Source: Acinetobacter terrae
GTDB lineage: Bacteria; Pseudomonadota; Gammaproteobacteria; Pseudomonadales; Moraxellaceae
Assembly: GCF_013004375.1 (NCBI RefSeq)
Contig: NZ_JABERI010000036.1
Span: 45,069-109,068, forward strand
Reading direction: 5' to 3'
Length of the DNA: 64,000 bases
Shown: positions 35,880-45,361 of the stretch, in pieces
Position numbering within the stretch: the stretch's first letter is position 1
Layout of the letters: each line of letters begins with the position of its first letter
The notes under the pieces: generated by a model
Databases searched by the model: none
Seen by the model: only the letters and a program-made list of their open reading frames with translations
What the model was told of the DNA's origin: nothing
Position numbers and translations under genes: made by a program

Positions 35880-37235
35880 ATGAGCCAGTTATATGCCAGC
35901 TTATTTTACCAAAACGAGGTGACTGAAATTTTCAGTGATCGCGCTTTGGTGTCTTACATGATTGAGGCTGAAGTTGCTTTGGCACAAGCGCAGGCTCAGG
36001 TTGGTGTCATTCCAGCATCTGCAGCAATCGCAATTTCTCAAATTGCGCAGACCGCGATTGATCAGATTGATTTTGATACTTTAGCCGTGGCAACAGGTTT
36101 GGCGGGCAATATCGCGATTCCTTTTGTAAAGCAATTGACTGCGATTGTGAAACAAAGCGATGAAGATGCTGCACGTTATGTGCATTGGGGTGCAACCAGT
36201 CAAGACATTTTAGATACTGCTTGTATTTTGCAATGTCGGGCTGCGTTGCAACAGGTTGAATCTTTAATTCATCAATGTTACCGCACTGCATTGACCCAAG
36301 CTGAACAATATCGCTCGCAAGTGATGATTGGACGCACGTGGTTGCAGCAAGGTTTACCGATTACTTTAGGGCATAAATTCGCGCGTTGGGCTTCAGCATT
36401 TGATCGTGATTTGGCCCGTATTGAATCCATGAAATCACGCGTGTTTACTGCTCAGTTGGGCGGTGCTGTGGGTTCATTGGCATCTTTGCAAAATCAAGGT
36501 ACTGCAGTTGTGCAAGCATTTTCAGGACAGTTACAGCTTTCAACCCCAAGCTGTACTTGGCATGGTGAGCGGGATCGTATTGTTGAGATTGCGAGTGTTT
36601 TAGCCATGGTGACCGGCAGTTTAGGGAAAATGGCGCGTGACTGGTCGTTGATGATGCAAACAGAGATTGCTGAAATCTTTGAACCCACAGCAAAAGGGCG
36701 TGGAGGGTCATCGACCATGCCGCATAAACGTAATCCTGTCGCTGCGGCATCCGTTTTGGCGGCGGCCAATCGTGTGCCTGTGTTGATGTCGAGTTTGTAC
36801 CAGAGCATGGTGCAAGAGCATGAGCGTAGTTTAGGTGGATGGCATGCAGAATGGCTGGCATTGCCTGAAATTTTCCAGCTTTGCGCAGGCGCTTTGGAGC
36901 GGACTTTGGACGTTTTACAAGGCATGCAAGTCCATGCGGAAAATATGCAACGCAACTTGGAATGTACCCAAGGCTTAATCATGGCGGAAGCCGTGATGAT
37001 GGCTTTGGCACCACATATGGGACGCTTACAGGCCCATCATGTGGTTGAAGCTGCATGTAAAACAGCCGTTGAAAAAGCTATTCACTTAAAAGAGGTCATT
37101 ACTGAACTTGATCGAGTCACAACCTATTTTAGTGCAGCTCAGATTTCAGAAATTTTTGAACCAGCGTCCTATCTAGGCAATATTCAAGATCAGATTGATG
37201 CGGTTTTGCAGGAAGCAAAGGGAGAGGCAATGTGA
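35880..37235 (+). CDS. pcaB: 3-carboxy-cis,cis-muconate cycloisomerase
   Basis: Lactonises 3-carboxy-muconate to 4-carboxymuconolactone. It is a 451-residue member of the fumarase/aspartase superfamily with the signature GGSSTMPHKRNP and YVHWGATSQDILDT. It overlaps the start of pcaD by four bases. Confidence 0.95.
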   Translation: MSQLYASLFYQNEVTEIFSDRALVSYMIEAEVALAQAQAQVGVIPASAAIAISQIAQTAIDQIDFDTLAVATGLAGNIAIPFVKQLTAIVKQSDEDAARYVHWGATSQDILDTACILQCRAALQQVESLIHQCYRTALTQAEQYRSQVMIGRTWLQQGLPITLGHKFARWASAFDRDLARIESMKSRVFTAQLGGAVGSLASLQNQGTAVVQAFSGQLQLSTPSCTWHGERDRIVEIASVLAMVTGSLGKMARDWSLMMQTEIAEIFEPTAKGRGGSSTMPHKRNPVAAASVLAAANRVPVLMSSLYQSMVQEHERSLGGWHAEWLALPEIFQLCAGALERTLDVLQGMQVHAENMQRNLECTQGLIMAEAVMMALAPHMGRLQAHHVVEAACKTAVEKAIHLKEVITELDRVTTYFSAAQISEIFEPASYLGNIQDQIDAVLQEAKGEAM

Positions 37236-38020
37236 ATATCACGATGACCAATCGTCAAGACAAACACTTGGCTGTACAAGTGAGCGGACAAGAAAATGCA
37301 CCTGTAATTGTATTTTCAAACTCTCTCGGTACCGATAAAGGCATGTGGCAGCCACAAGTTACTGCCTTCGAACAACAGTTCAAAGTAGTGACTTATGACA
37401 CCCGTGGTCACGGTCAAAGCGATGTAATTGAGGAGACCACTGTACAAAATCTTGCAGAAGATGTAATTGATATTTTAAACGGTTTAAACATTGAAAAAGC
37501 ACATTTCTGCGGGATTTCAATGGGCGGCATGGCCGCTTTATGGCTTGGTATTCATCATGCAGATCGTTTTCATAGCATAACTGTGGCGAACTCAGCAGCT
37601 AAAATCTGGACTGAAGAAGGGTGGAGTGCACGTGCCGATGCCGTAACGGCCAATGGCTTAGCAGATCTGGTAGCGACTACACATGCACGCTGGTTTAGCG
37701 AACAGTTTGATTATCAAAACAATACTTTGGTACAGCGCACCATTCAGTCTTTAGCCACTACGCCAGCGCTGGGATATGCAGAATCTTGTCGAGCATTGGC
37801 AAAAGCGGATCTGAGCACCGAAATTCAGCAGATTACAGTTCCGACTTTGATCATCGCTGGGGTGTTTGACCCGGTCACTACAGTGGCCGATGGCATCTAT
37901 ATGCAACAACAGATTCAAAATAGTGAATTAGCGTTGATAGATGCATCGCATCTTTCCAATATTGAGCAGCCCGAGCAGTTTACTCAAACCCTCAGTCAGT
38001 TTATTGGATCAATTCAATAG
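37232..38020 (+). CDS. pcaD: 3-oxoadipate enol-lactonase
   Basis: An alpha/beta hydrolase that opens 3-oxoadipate enol-lactone. It has 262 residues with the nucleophile elbow CGISMGGMAA, an acid in AGVFDPVT and the His in DASHLSNIEQP. GTG at 37232 overlapping the pcaB stop has GGGAGAGG in front. ATG 37244 is an alternative four codons later. Confidence 0.93.
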   Translation: MNITMTNRQDKHLAVQVSGQENAPVIVFSNSLGTDKGMWQPQVTAFEQQFKVVTYDTRGHGQSDVIEETTVQNLAEDVIDILNGLNIEKAHFCGISMGGMAALWLGIHHADRFHSITVANSAAKIWTEEGWSARADAVTANGLADLVATTHARWFSEQFDYQNNTLVQRTIQSLATTPALGYAESCRALAKADLSTEIQQITVPTLIIAGVFDPVTTVADGIYMQQQIQNSELALIDASHLSNIEQPEQFTQTLSQFIGSIQ

Positions 38021-38062
38021 TTCAAGAATTTTTAAAAGGACTTTCAGCCCAAGGAGGCAGGT

Positions 38063-39418
38063 ATGGCGTCTCAGGAATACGCTACTCAAAAAACGAGTAT
38101 AGACGCACAAGCACTGATTAATGATGCACCGATTAGCAAGTATCAGTGGTTGATTGCAATTGTATGTTTTCTCATTGTTTTTGTTGACGGTATTGATACT
38201 GCGGCAATGGGTTTTATTGCTCCAGCCTTGGCACAAGACTGGGGGATTGACCGCTCGCAACTGGGTCCAGTCATGAGTGCGGCCTTAGGCGGCATGATTA
38301 TTGGTGCTTTGGTGTCTGGTCCGACGGCTGACCGCTTTGGACGCAAGATTGTTTTAAGTGTATCGATGCTAATTTTTGGTGGTTTTACTCTTGCATCCGC
38401 CTATGCAACTGACCTGAATACCCTGGTGGTCTTGCGCTTCTTAACCGGGATTGGTTTGGGTGCAGCGATGCCAAATGCGACTACGCTATTTTCTGAATAT
38501 TGCCCACAGCGCTCTCGCTCTTTGCTCGTCACTTGCATGTTCTGTGGTTACAACCTGGGTATGGCAACAGGTGGTTTCATCAGTAGTTGGTTAATTCCGA
38601 CATTTGGTTGGCACAGCCTATTTTTACTAGGCGGTTGGTCACCACTCATCTTGATGTTAGTCGTGATTTTCTTCCTACCAGAATCCTATCGTTTCTTAAT
38701 TGTGAAGGGTCGTGATAAGGCAAAAGTACATCAAATTTTGTCACGTATTGCACCGACTCAAGTACAGGGTGCAACCGAGTTTCATGTGCCTGAAGAAGAA
38801 ACTGACGGTGCCGAGAAGAAAGGCGTGTTTGGCATGTTGTTCTCTCAGAAATATGTCAAAGGTACAGTTTTACTGTGGCTGACTTATTTCATGGGTTTGG
38901 TGATGATTTATCTGCTCACCAGTTGGTTACCAACCTTAATGCGTGAAACTGGCGCAACCATGGAACGTGCTGCATTTATCGGTGGTTTATTCCAATTTGG
39001 CGGTGTACTCAGTGCTTTATTTATTGGTTGGGCAATGGATCGTTTCAATCCAAACCGTATTATTGCAGGCTTTTACTTTGTCGCTGGGATCTTTGCATTT
39101 GCTGTAGGGCAGAGCCTAGCTAACCCGACATTACTTGCCATTTTAGTGCTTTGTGCAGGTGTTGCCATTAATGGTGCACAGTCGGCTATGCCAGCATTGA
39201 GTGCTCGTTTTTATCCAACACAATGCCGTGCAACAGGCGTGGCGTGGATGTCTGGGATTGGTCGTTTTGGTGCAGTATTTGGGGCTTGGATTGGCGCAGT
39301 TTTACTGGGTAATGACTGGTCATTTACTGCCATTTTAAGTTTGCTGTTAATTCCTGCAACAGCAGCAGCAATCGCTATCTTTGTTAAATCGCTGGTTGCA
39401 CATACAGATTCGACCTAA
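38063..39418 (+). CDS. pcaK: Aromatic acid:H+ symporter PcaK
   Basis: An MFS uptake carrier of the AAHS family for 4-hydroxybenzoate and protocatechuate. It has 451 residues and 12 TM segments, with the TM1 acidic motif FVDGIDTAAMGFIAPAL and the conserved loop GPTADRFGRK. AAGGAGG precedes the ATG. It lies between pcaD and pcaC, as in A. baylyi. Confidence 0.93.
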   Translation: MASQEYATQKTSIDAQALINDAPISKYQWLIAIVCFLIVFVDGIDTAAMGFIAPALAQDWGIDRSQLGPVMSAALGGMIIGALVSGPTADRFGRKIVLSVSMLIFGGFTLASAYATDLNTLVVLRFLTGIGLGAAMPNATTLFSEYCPQRSRSLLVTCMFCGYNLGMATGGFISSWLIPTFGWHSLFLLGGWSPLILMLVVIFFLPESYRFLIVKGRDKAKVHQILSRIAPTQVQGATEFHVPEEETDGAEKKGVFGMLFSQKYVKGTVLLWLTYFMGLVMIYLLTSWLPTLMRETGATMERAAFIGGLFQFGGVLSALFIGWAMDRFNPNRIIAGFYFVAGIFAFAVGQSLANPTLLAILVLCAGVAINGAQSAMPALSARFYPTQCRATGVAWMSGIGRFGAVFGAWIGAVLLGNDWSFTAILSLLLIPATAAAIAIFVKSLVAHTDST

Positions 39419-39432
39419 TTGAGGTGTCCCCA

Positions 39433-39867
39433 ATGAATGATGAACAACGTTATGAACAAGGAATCACCGTACGCACTGAAGTGTTGGGTGAAAAGCATGT
39501 CGGTCGTTCACTTGAGAACTTGAATGATTTCAATGCCGACTTCCAAAACTTTATTAGCCGTTTTGCGTGGGGCGAAGTCTGGTCTAGACCGGGCATGCCG
39601 CGTCATACCCGTAGCTTAGTCACTATTGCAGTTTTATTAGCACTAGGCCGTGAAGACGAATTGCGTATGCATTTACGTGCTTGTTTTAACAATGGTGTGA
39701 CCAAGGACGACTTAAAAGAGTTGATTTTGCACTGTTCACTGTATGCAGGTTTACCCGCAGCCAATGCAGCTATGCACATGGCAGAAGAGGTTTTTGCAGA
39801 TTTGGGCATTGCCCCGCAAAAGCTGAGCGAGCAGCAGCTTAGCCAAGCACAAACGAATCAAGAGTAA
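39433..39867 (+). CDS. pcaC: 4-carboxymuconolactone decarboxylase
   Basis: Decarboxylates 4-carboxymuconolactone to 3-oxoadipate enol-lactone. It is a 144-residue all-helical CMD-family protein (RHTRSLVTIAVLLALGREDE and ILHCSLYAGLPAANAAMHMA). The ATG at 39433 has GAGG upstream. The earlier GTG at 39424 overlaps that box. Confidence 0.92.
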   Translation: MNDEQRYEQGITVRTEVLGEKHVGRSLENLNDFNADFQNFISRFAWGEVWSRPGMPRHTRSLVTIAVLLALGREDELRMHLRACFNNGVTKDDLKELILHCSLYAGLPAANAAMHMAEEVFADLGIAPQKLSEQQLSQAQTNQE

Positions 39868-39881
39868 TGGAACAAGATTAA

Positions 39882-40619
<738 letters not shown>

Positions 40620-40634
40620 TTCAGGGAGAACAAC

Positions 40635-41264
40635 ATGAACCATTGGAACTTTCGAGAATTGCATGAAACGCCATCTCAAACAGGGGGCCCATATGTACAC
40701 ATTGGTTTGTTGCCACAACAAGCCAACATTGAAGTCTTTGAAAACAACTTTAACAATCAGTTGGTTCAAGAAAAAACATTAGGTGAACGTATTCGTTTAG
40801 AAGGTCAAGTGTTCGACGGTCTAGGTTTACCGCTACGTGATGTATTGATTGAAATTTGGCAGGCGGATGCCAACGGTGTCTATCCAAGTGCGGCTGATAT
40901 TCAAGGCAAAGTGGTCGATCCAAACTTCCTTGGTTGGGGACGTACAGGGGCTGACTTCGAAACTGGTTTTTGGAGTTTTAATACCGTTAAACCGGGTGCG
41001 GTTCCGGGGCGTAAAGGTACAACTCAAGCCCCGCATATTGCACTGATTATCTTTGCACGTGGTATCAACATCGGTTTGAACACCCGCGTCTATTTTGAAG
41101 ATGAAGCCGAAGCGAATGCACAAGACCCAGTGCTGAAAGGTATTGAGTGGGCACCTCGTCGTCAAACTCTTATTGCCAAGCGTGAAGAACGTGATGGTGA
41201 AGTGGTGTATCGCTTTGATATTCGTGTGCAAGGCGAAGACGAAACGGTTTTCTTAGATATCTAA
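40635..41264 (+). CDS. pcaG: Protocatechuate 3,4-dioxygenase alpha subunit
   Basis: A non-metal-binding partner of PcaH with the same beta-sandwich fold. It has 209 residues (ETPSQTGGPYVHIGLLP, EIWQADANGVYPS) and lacks the iron-ligand His pair of the beta subunit. It closes the protocatechuate part of the operon. Confidence 0.95.
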   Translation: MNHWNFRELHETPSQTGGPYVHIGLLPQQANIEVFENNFNNQLVQEKTLGERIRLEGQVFDGLGLPLRDVLIEIWQADANGVYPSAADIQGKVVDPNFLGWGRTGADFETGFWSFNTVKPGAVPGRKGTTQAPHIALIIFARGINIGLNTRVYFEDEAEANAQDPVLKGIEWAPRRQTLIAKREERDGEVVYRFDIRVQGEDETVFLDI

Positions 41265-41277
41265 TTGTCGGAATTGA

Positions 41278-41306
41278 CAAGAGCAGCTAGTTCATTATTG
41301 CTCTTG
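41278..41306 (+). other. Hairpin between pcaG and quiB
   Basis: An 8-bp stem CAAGAGCA/TGCTCTTG with no T-run marks the junction between the pca and qui halves of the operon. It is probably a processing or attenuation point. Confidence 0.45.
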
Positions 41307-41421
41307 TTGAAATGATTCAAGTTTATGCGTGGTGATGGTATGACCCATTTCATCCATCCCACGTATATTTGCCGTTTACGACAGAAGTCAGGCAGTAAGT
41401 TTGTAAATACAAGGAAATGTA

Positions 41422-42279
41422 ATGATGAAAATTAAAAAAATTGCGATGCAACTTTGCTTAAGCAGTGCTGTTTTAGCGGCAATGCCAGCATTTGCAGCAG
41501 AAGCGGTTCAATTAAGTGCCCGACATTATGTGGTGAAAAACCTCAATATTGGTGACTTACCTGTCAAAACCATTGTACCAATTACCGCAAAAACAGCAGA
41601 GCAGGCGATTGCTCAAGCACAGGTGATTGCCAGTAATCCAAATGCAGATGTGGCTGAGTTTCGCATCGACTTACTGGAATTCTCGGCCGACACCAAAAAA
41701 GTGATTGCATTGGGTCAACAGCTGAATCAAATTTTAAAAGAGAAACCGTTGATCGCGACCATTCGTACCCATAACGAAGGTGGAAAAATGACGGTGTCTG
41801 ACCAGGACTATGAAAAGATTTATCGTGAATATTTGAAAAAACCATTTATGCAATTGCTGGATATCGAAATGTTTCGCAATGCTGGAAGTGTAGCGAAATT
41901 AACGAAGTTGGCACATGACAAGAAAGTGTTGGTGATCATGTCGAATCATGATTTTTCCAAAACACCTGACCAACAGGACATAGAAAACCGCCTGCTGAGA
42001 CAAGATCAGATGGGGGCAGATATTCTTAAAATTGCGGTGATGCCAAAGTCAAAACAAGATGTCTTTACCCTCATGAATGCCACTTTGGCCGTCAGTCAAA
42101 AAAGTCAAAAACCACTGCTGACTATGTCGATGGGACAGTTGGGTACAATTTCGCGTGTCGCGACTGCCAATATGGGCGGCAGTTTGAGTTTCGGCATGAT
42201 TGGTGAAGCATCTGCGCCGGGTCAAATTGATGTGACTCAACTCAAACAGTTGCTGAAAACAGTACAACCGACCCCTTAA
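41422..42279 (+). CDS. quiB: Periplasmic 3-dehydroquinate dehydratase (type I)
   Basis: Dehydrates 3-dehydroquinate to 3-dehydroshikimate outside the cytoplasm. It has 285 residues. An N-terminal signal peptide (ending AAMPAFAA) distinguishes it from the biosynthetic AroD/AroQ. The type I Schiff-base Lys is in ADILKIAVMPK and the catalytic His in VIMSNHDFSK. Two adjacent ATGs (41422, 41425) can serve as start. Confidence 0.92.
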   Translation: MMKIKKIAMQLCLSSAVLAAMPAFAAEAVQLSARHYVVKNLNIGDLPVKTIVPITAKTAEQAIAQAQVIASNPNADVAEFRIDLLEFSADTKKVIALGQQLNQILKEKPLIATIRTHNEGGKMTVSDQDYEKIYREYLKKPFMQLLDIEMFRNAGSVAKLTKLAHDKKVLVIMSNHDFSKTPDQQDIENRLLRQDQMGADILKIAVMPKSKQDVFTLMNATLAVSQKSQKPLLTMSMGQLGTISRVATANMGGSLSFGMIGEASAPGQIDVTQLKQLLKTVQPTP

Positions 42280-42323
42280 TGCACTGTGTTATTGATCTTC
42301 AAGTATAGAAAAGGATTTTAAAT

Positions 42324-43784
42324 ATGAAACCATCAACCTTACGTTTAACCACATTGGTTTTGAGTTTAGCGGCATCAGGTTTTTCCAGTGCAGAAACATA
42401 TATTGTGGATCGCTATCAAGACGATAGTGCAAAGGGTTCACTGCGTTGGGCGATTGAACAATCCAATAGCAATGCGATGCAAGAAAATGAAATTCAAATC
42501 CAGGCTGTGGGTAAAGCACCCTATGCGATTAAACTGAATCAGCCTTTACCGCCGATTAAGTCCTCAGTGAAGATCATTGGGGCGCAATGGGACAAAACGG
42601 GCGAGTTTATTGCTATTGATGGTTCAAACTATATTAAAGGCGAGGGGGCTAAAGCATGTCCGGGGGCAAACCCTGAACAGTATGGCACCAATGTCCGTAC
42701 CACGACTTTACCTGGTCTCGTTTTGCAAGATGTGAATGGTGTGACTTTAAAAGGACTCGATATTCGTCGTTTCTGTATTGGCGTTTTGGTGAACCGTTCA
42801 AGCAATAACTTGATTCAACATAACCGCATTAGTAATAACTATGGTGGTTCGGGCGTAATGCTGACCGGTGATGATGGCAAGGGCAATCCGACCTCAACCA
42901 CCACCAATAATAATAAAGTTCTGAACAATCTGTTTGTGGATAACGGTGATGGTCTTGAGCTCACCCGTGGTGCAGCATTTAACCTTGTGGCCAACAACCT
43001 GTTTACTTCAACTAAAGCCAATCCAGAACCGTCTCAAGGCATTGAAATCCTGTGGGGCAATGACAATGCTGTAGTAGGAAACAAATTTGAAAACTACTCT
43101 GATGGTTTACAAATCAATTGGGGCAAGCGCAATTACATCGCCTATAACGAACTGACCAATAACTCGATTGGTTTTAACCTTACGGGTGATGGCAACATTT
43201 TTGACAGCAACAAAGTTCATGGTAACCGTTTAGGAATAGCCATTCGTTCAGAAAAAGATGCCAATGCACGTACTACTTTGACTAAAAATTTAATTTGGAA
43301 TAACGCTAAAGATATTAAACGCTGTGAAGCGGGTGGATCATGTGTACCCAATCAGCGTTTAGGTGCCATTGTTTTTGCTGTGCCAGCTTTAGAACATGCA
43401 GATTTTGTGGGTTCTCGTGGTGGTGGTGTAGTGATTGAAAATGCCAAATTGCAAAAAACCTGCACTCAACCAAACCAGCAAGGCTGTAACGCGATGCCAA
43501 ACCAGAGTATTCAGGCACCGCGTTTGAGTTATAGCAAAGGTCAAGTCATGGCTGAAGTTCAGGCGCAACCGAATCAACGCTATCAGGTTGAGTTCTTTGC
43601 TAATCGTCAGGCGAATAGCCAAGAAGCAGAGCAGTATTTAGGTACGCAAGTTGTAACGACCAATGTACAAGGCAAAGCTCAGGCGATTTTGAAGGCAACT
43701 AGTGGCATTGCTAATGTAACTGCCACTGTCACAGACCATTTGGGTGCGACTTCTGAATTGAGTTCAGCGGTTCGAGTGAAGTGA
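42324..43784 (+). CDS. quiC: Periplasmic 3-dehydroshikimate dehydratase
   Basis: Converts 3-dehydroshikimate to protocatechuate. It has 486 residues with a signal peptide (MKPSTLRLTTLVLSLAASGF...). A central right-handed beta-helix is full of Asn-rich turns (SSNNLIQHNRISNNYGGSG, NDNAVVGNKFENYSDGLQI), followed by a C-terminal Ig-like region. This fits the bacterial QuiC type, not the fungal-type enzymes. Confidence 0.9.
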   Translation: MKPSTLRLTTLVLSLAASGFSSAETYIVDRYQDDSAKGSLRWAIEQSNSNAMQENEIQIQAVGKAPYAIKLNQPLPPIKSSVKIIGAQWDKTGEFIAIDGSNYIKGEGAKACPGANPEQYGTNVRTTTLPGLVLQDVNGVTLKGLDIRRFCIGVLVNRSSNNLIQHNRISNNYGGSGVMLTGDDGKGNPTSTTTNNNKVLNNLFVDNGDGLELTRGAAFNLVANNLFTSTKANPEPSQGIEILWGNDNAVVGNKFENYSDGLQINWGKRNYIAYNELTNNSIGFNLTGDGNIFDSNKVHGNRLGIAIRSEKDANARTTLTKNLIWNNAKDIKRCEAGGSCVPNQRLGAIVFAVPALEHADFVGSRGGGVVIENAKLQKTCTQPNQQGCNAMPNQSIQAPRLSYSKGQVMAEVQAQPNQRYQVEFFANRQANSQEAEQYLGTQVVTTNVQGKAQAILKATSGIANVTATVTDHLGATSELSSAVRVK

Positions 43785-43796
43785 TAAAAACTGCAT

Positions 43797-43821
43797 GGGA
43801 AGCTCACATTTAGAGCTTTCC
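43797..43821 (+). other. Hairpin between quiC and quiX
   Basis: AAGCTC/GAGCTT core with flanking GG/CC pairs around ACATTTA. No T-run. Confidence 0.4.
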
Positions 43822-43843
43822 TCACAAAAAAGGATGTTTGGTT

Positions 43844-45181
43844 ATGCAAGAACAGTTATTAAAACCACCTATTTTAAAACTTGTCACATTGTCATTGGCA
43901 TTATTAGGTTGCCAATTGGCTTCAGCCAATGAATTTTATTCGGCAGATCGTCAATGGTTATTCGGTGATTGGAACGGTGAACGGAAGCAACTGGAAAATA
44001 AAGGTTATAAATTTACTGCTTCGATTATGAGCCAGTCAGCCACTAATCTGGCTGGCGGTTATAACGAAGACAAAAGTTTTGACAATGCTGCGCAGTTGAC
44101 CTTAGGTGCCAATTTTGATTTAAACAAAATTGCAGGTTGGGAAAATACCACCGCAGCAATCATGCTGACCAAACGTGATGGTAATTCTTTAACTTTAGAG
44201 CGAATTAAAGATCCTCGTGCCAGCACCTTGGGTAACAGCCAGGAAATTTACGGTCGCGGCAAAATCTGGCGTTTAACCCAAGCATGGATCAAAACAGGAT
44301 TTGATGACAACCATGTCCAATTCAAGATTGGTCGGATGGGCATGTCCGATGACTTTAACAGCTCACAATGTGAATTTCAGAATTTACTTTTATGTGGTGG
44401 GCAGCTTGGGAAATCCATTGGTTCGATTTGGTATAACTGGCCTGTCAGCTTATGGGGCACTAATGTTAAATACCAATTTGCACCAGACTGGTCACTTGGC
44501 GTTGGGGTCTATGAAGTCAACCCAGATAATGTCAAAACAGACTCAGACAGTGATGGCTTTAATCTAGATATGGACAATGTTGAAGGGGCCACGATTCCGG
44601 TTGAACTGGCATGGAAGCCTAAACTTGCCACATTTAACGCTTTACCGGGCGAATATAAACTCGGTGCATTATATTCCACAGCAGAAGCTAAAGATGTGGG
44701 TATATCAGGGGAAATCCATGATGGAAAATATAGTTTCTGGCTGAATGCTCAACAGCAACTGACCCAATACGGAGCTGATTCTAAACGTGGTTTATATATT
44801 AGTTTTAATGGGGTCATCAATGACCGAGACACGACCGCTGTAGAAAGCACACAACAGCTGGCACTTTGGTATAAAGGCCCTTTTGACAGTCGCCCCAATG
44901 ATTCGATTGGCTTGGGTTTAGCTAACTATGTGGTGAATGACCGTGTGACGGATAAGCAAATAGCCACCAACGAAGGCCGTGGTTATTATAGTTATGACGC
45001 GCTAGCCAGCGATTATGTCCCAATTCAACATGACGAACTCAATCTTGAGTTGAACTATACCTATCAATGGTCACCTGCGGTGATGCTCAGACCTAACCTG
45101 CAATATATCTACCAACCTTCTGGCGTGAAGGAGGTTGATGATGCTTGGGTGGCGGGACTTAGCGTCAAGGTGAATTTTTAA
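43844..45181 (+). CDS. quiX: QuiX, OprB-type outer-membrane porin
   Basis: Probably lets quinate, shikimate or other hydroaromatics cross the outer membrane. It has 445 residues with a signal peptide ending around GCQLASA, an OprB-like start (WLFGDWNGERKQLENKGYKF) and alternating beta-strand pattern. It ends in the aromatic residue LSVKVNF as outer-membrane proteins do. ATG 43844 has AGGA nine bases upstream. The TTG at 43838 is unlikely. The family is sure, the substrate is inferred from the operon. Confidence 0.88.
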   Translation: MQEQLLKPPILKLVTLSLALLGCQLASANEFYSADRQWLFGDWNGERKQLENKGYKFTASIMSQSATNLAGGYNEDKSFDNAAQLTLGANFDLNKIAGWENTTAAIMLTKRDGNSLTLERIKDPRASTLGNSQEIYGRGKIWRLTQAWIKTGFDDNHVQFKIGRMGMSDDFNSSQCEFQNLLLCGGQLGKSIGSIWYNWPVSLWGTNVKYQFAPDWSLGVGVYEVNPDNVKTDSDSDGFNLDMDNVEGATIPVELAWKPKLATFNALPGEYKLGALYSTAEAKDVGISGEIHDGKYSFWLNAQQQLTQYGADSKRGLYISFNGVINDRDTTAVESTQQLALWYKGPFDSRPNDSIGLGLANYVVNDRVTDKQIATNEGRGYYSYDALASDYVPIQHDELNLELNYTYQWSPAVMLRPNLQYIYQPSGVKEVDDAWVAGLSVKVNF

Positions 45182-45209
45182 GCGTATGTAAAGTGAAAGG
45201 GGTGTTTTA

Positions 45210-45237
45210 AAATTTAGGCAATATGGTTGCCAAATTT
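45210..45237 (+). other. Hairpin between quiX and quiA
   Basis: AAATTT.GGCAA pairs with TTGCCAAATTT around TATGG, with one bulged base. There is no T-run, so it is more likely a stability or processing element than a terminator. The 180-base gap between quiX and quiA could also hold a secondary promoter, but I see none clearly. Confidence 0.45.
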
Positions 45238-45361
45238 AAACACTCTTTTTCGTTGCTGAAGCAATTCAATTGCGAAAGCTCAAAAGTTTAGATGTGATGT
45301 GAATGATCCTCAGAATAAAGCAGAAGTGATCATTTAAAACACAGCATTTGGAGTGAAAAGT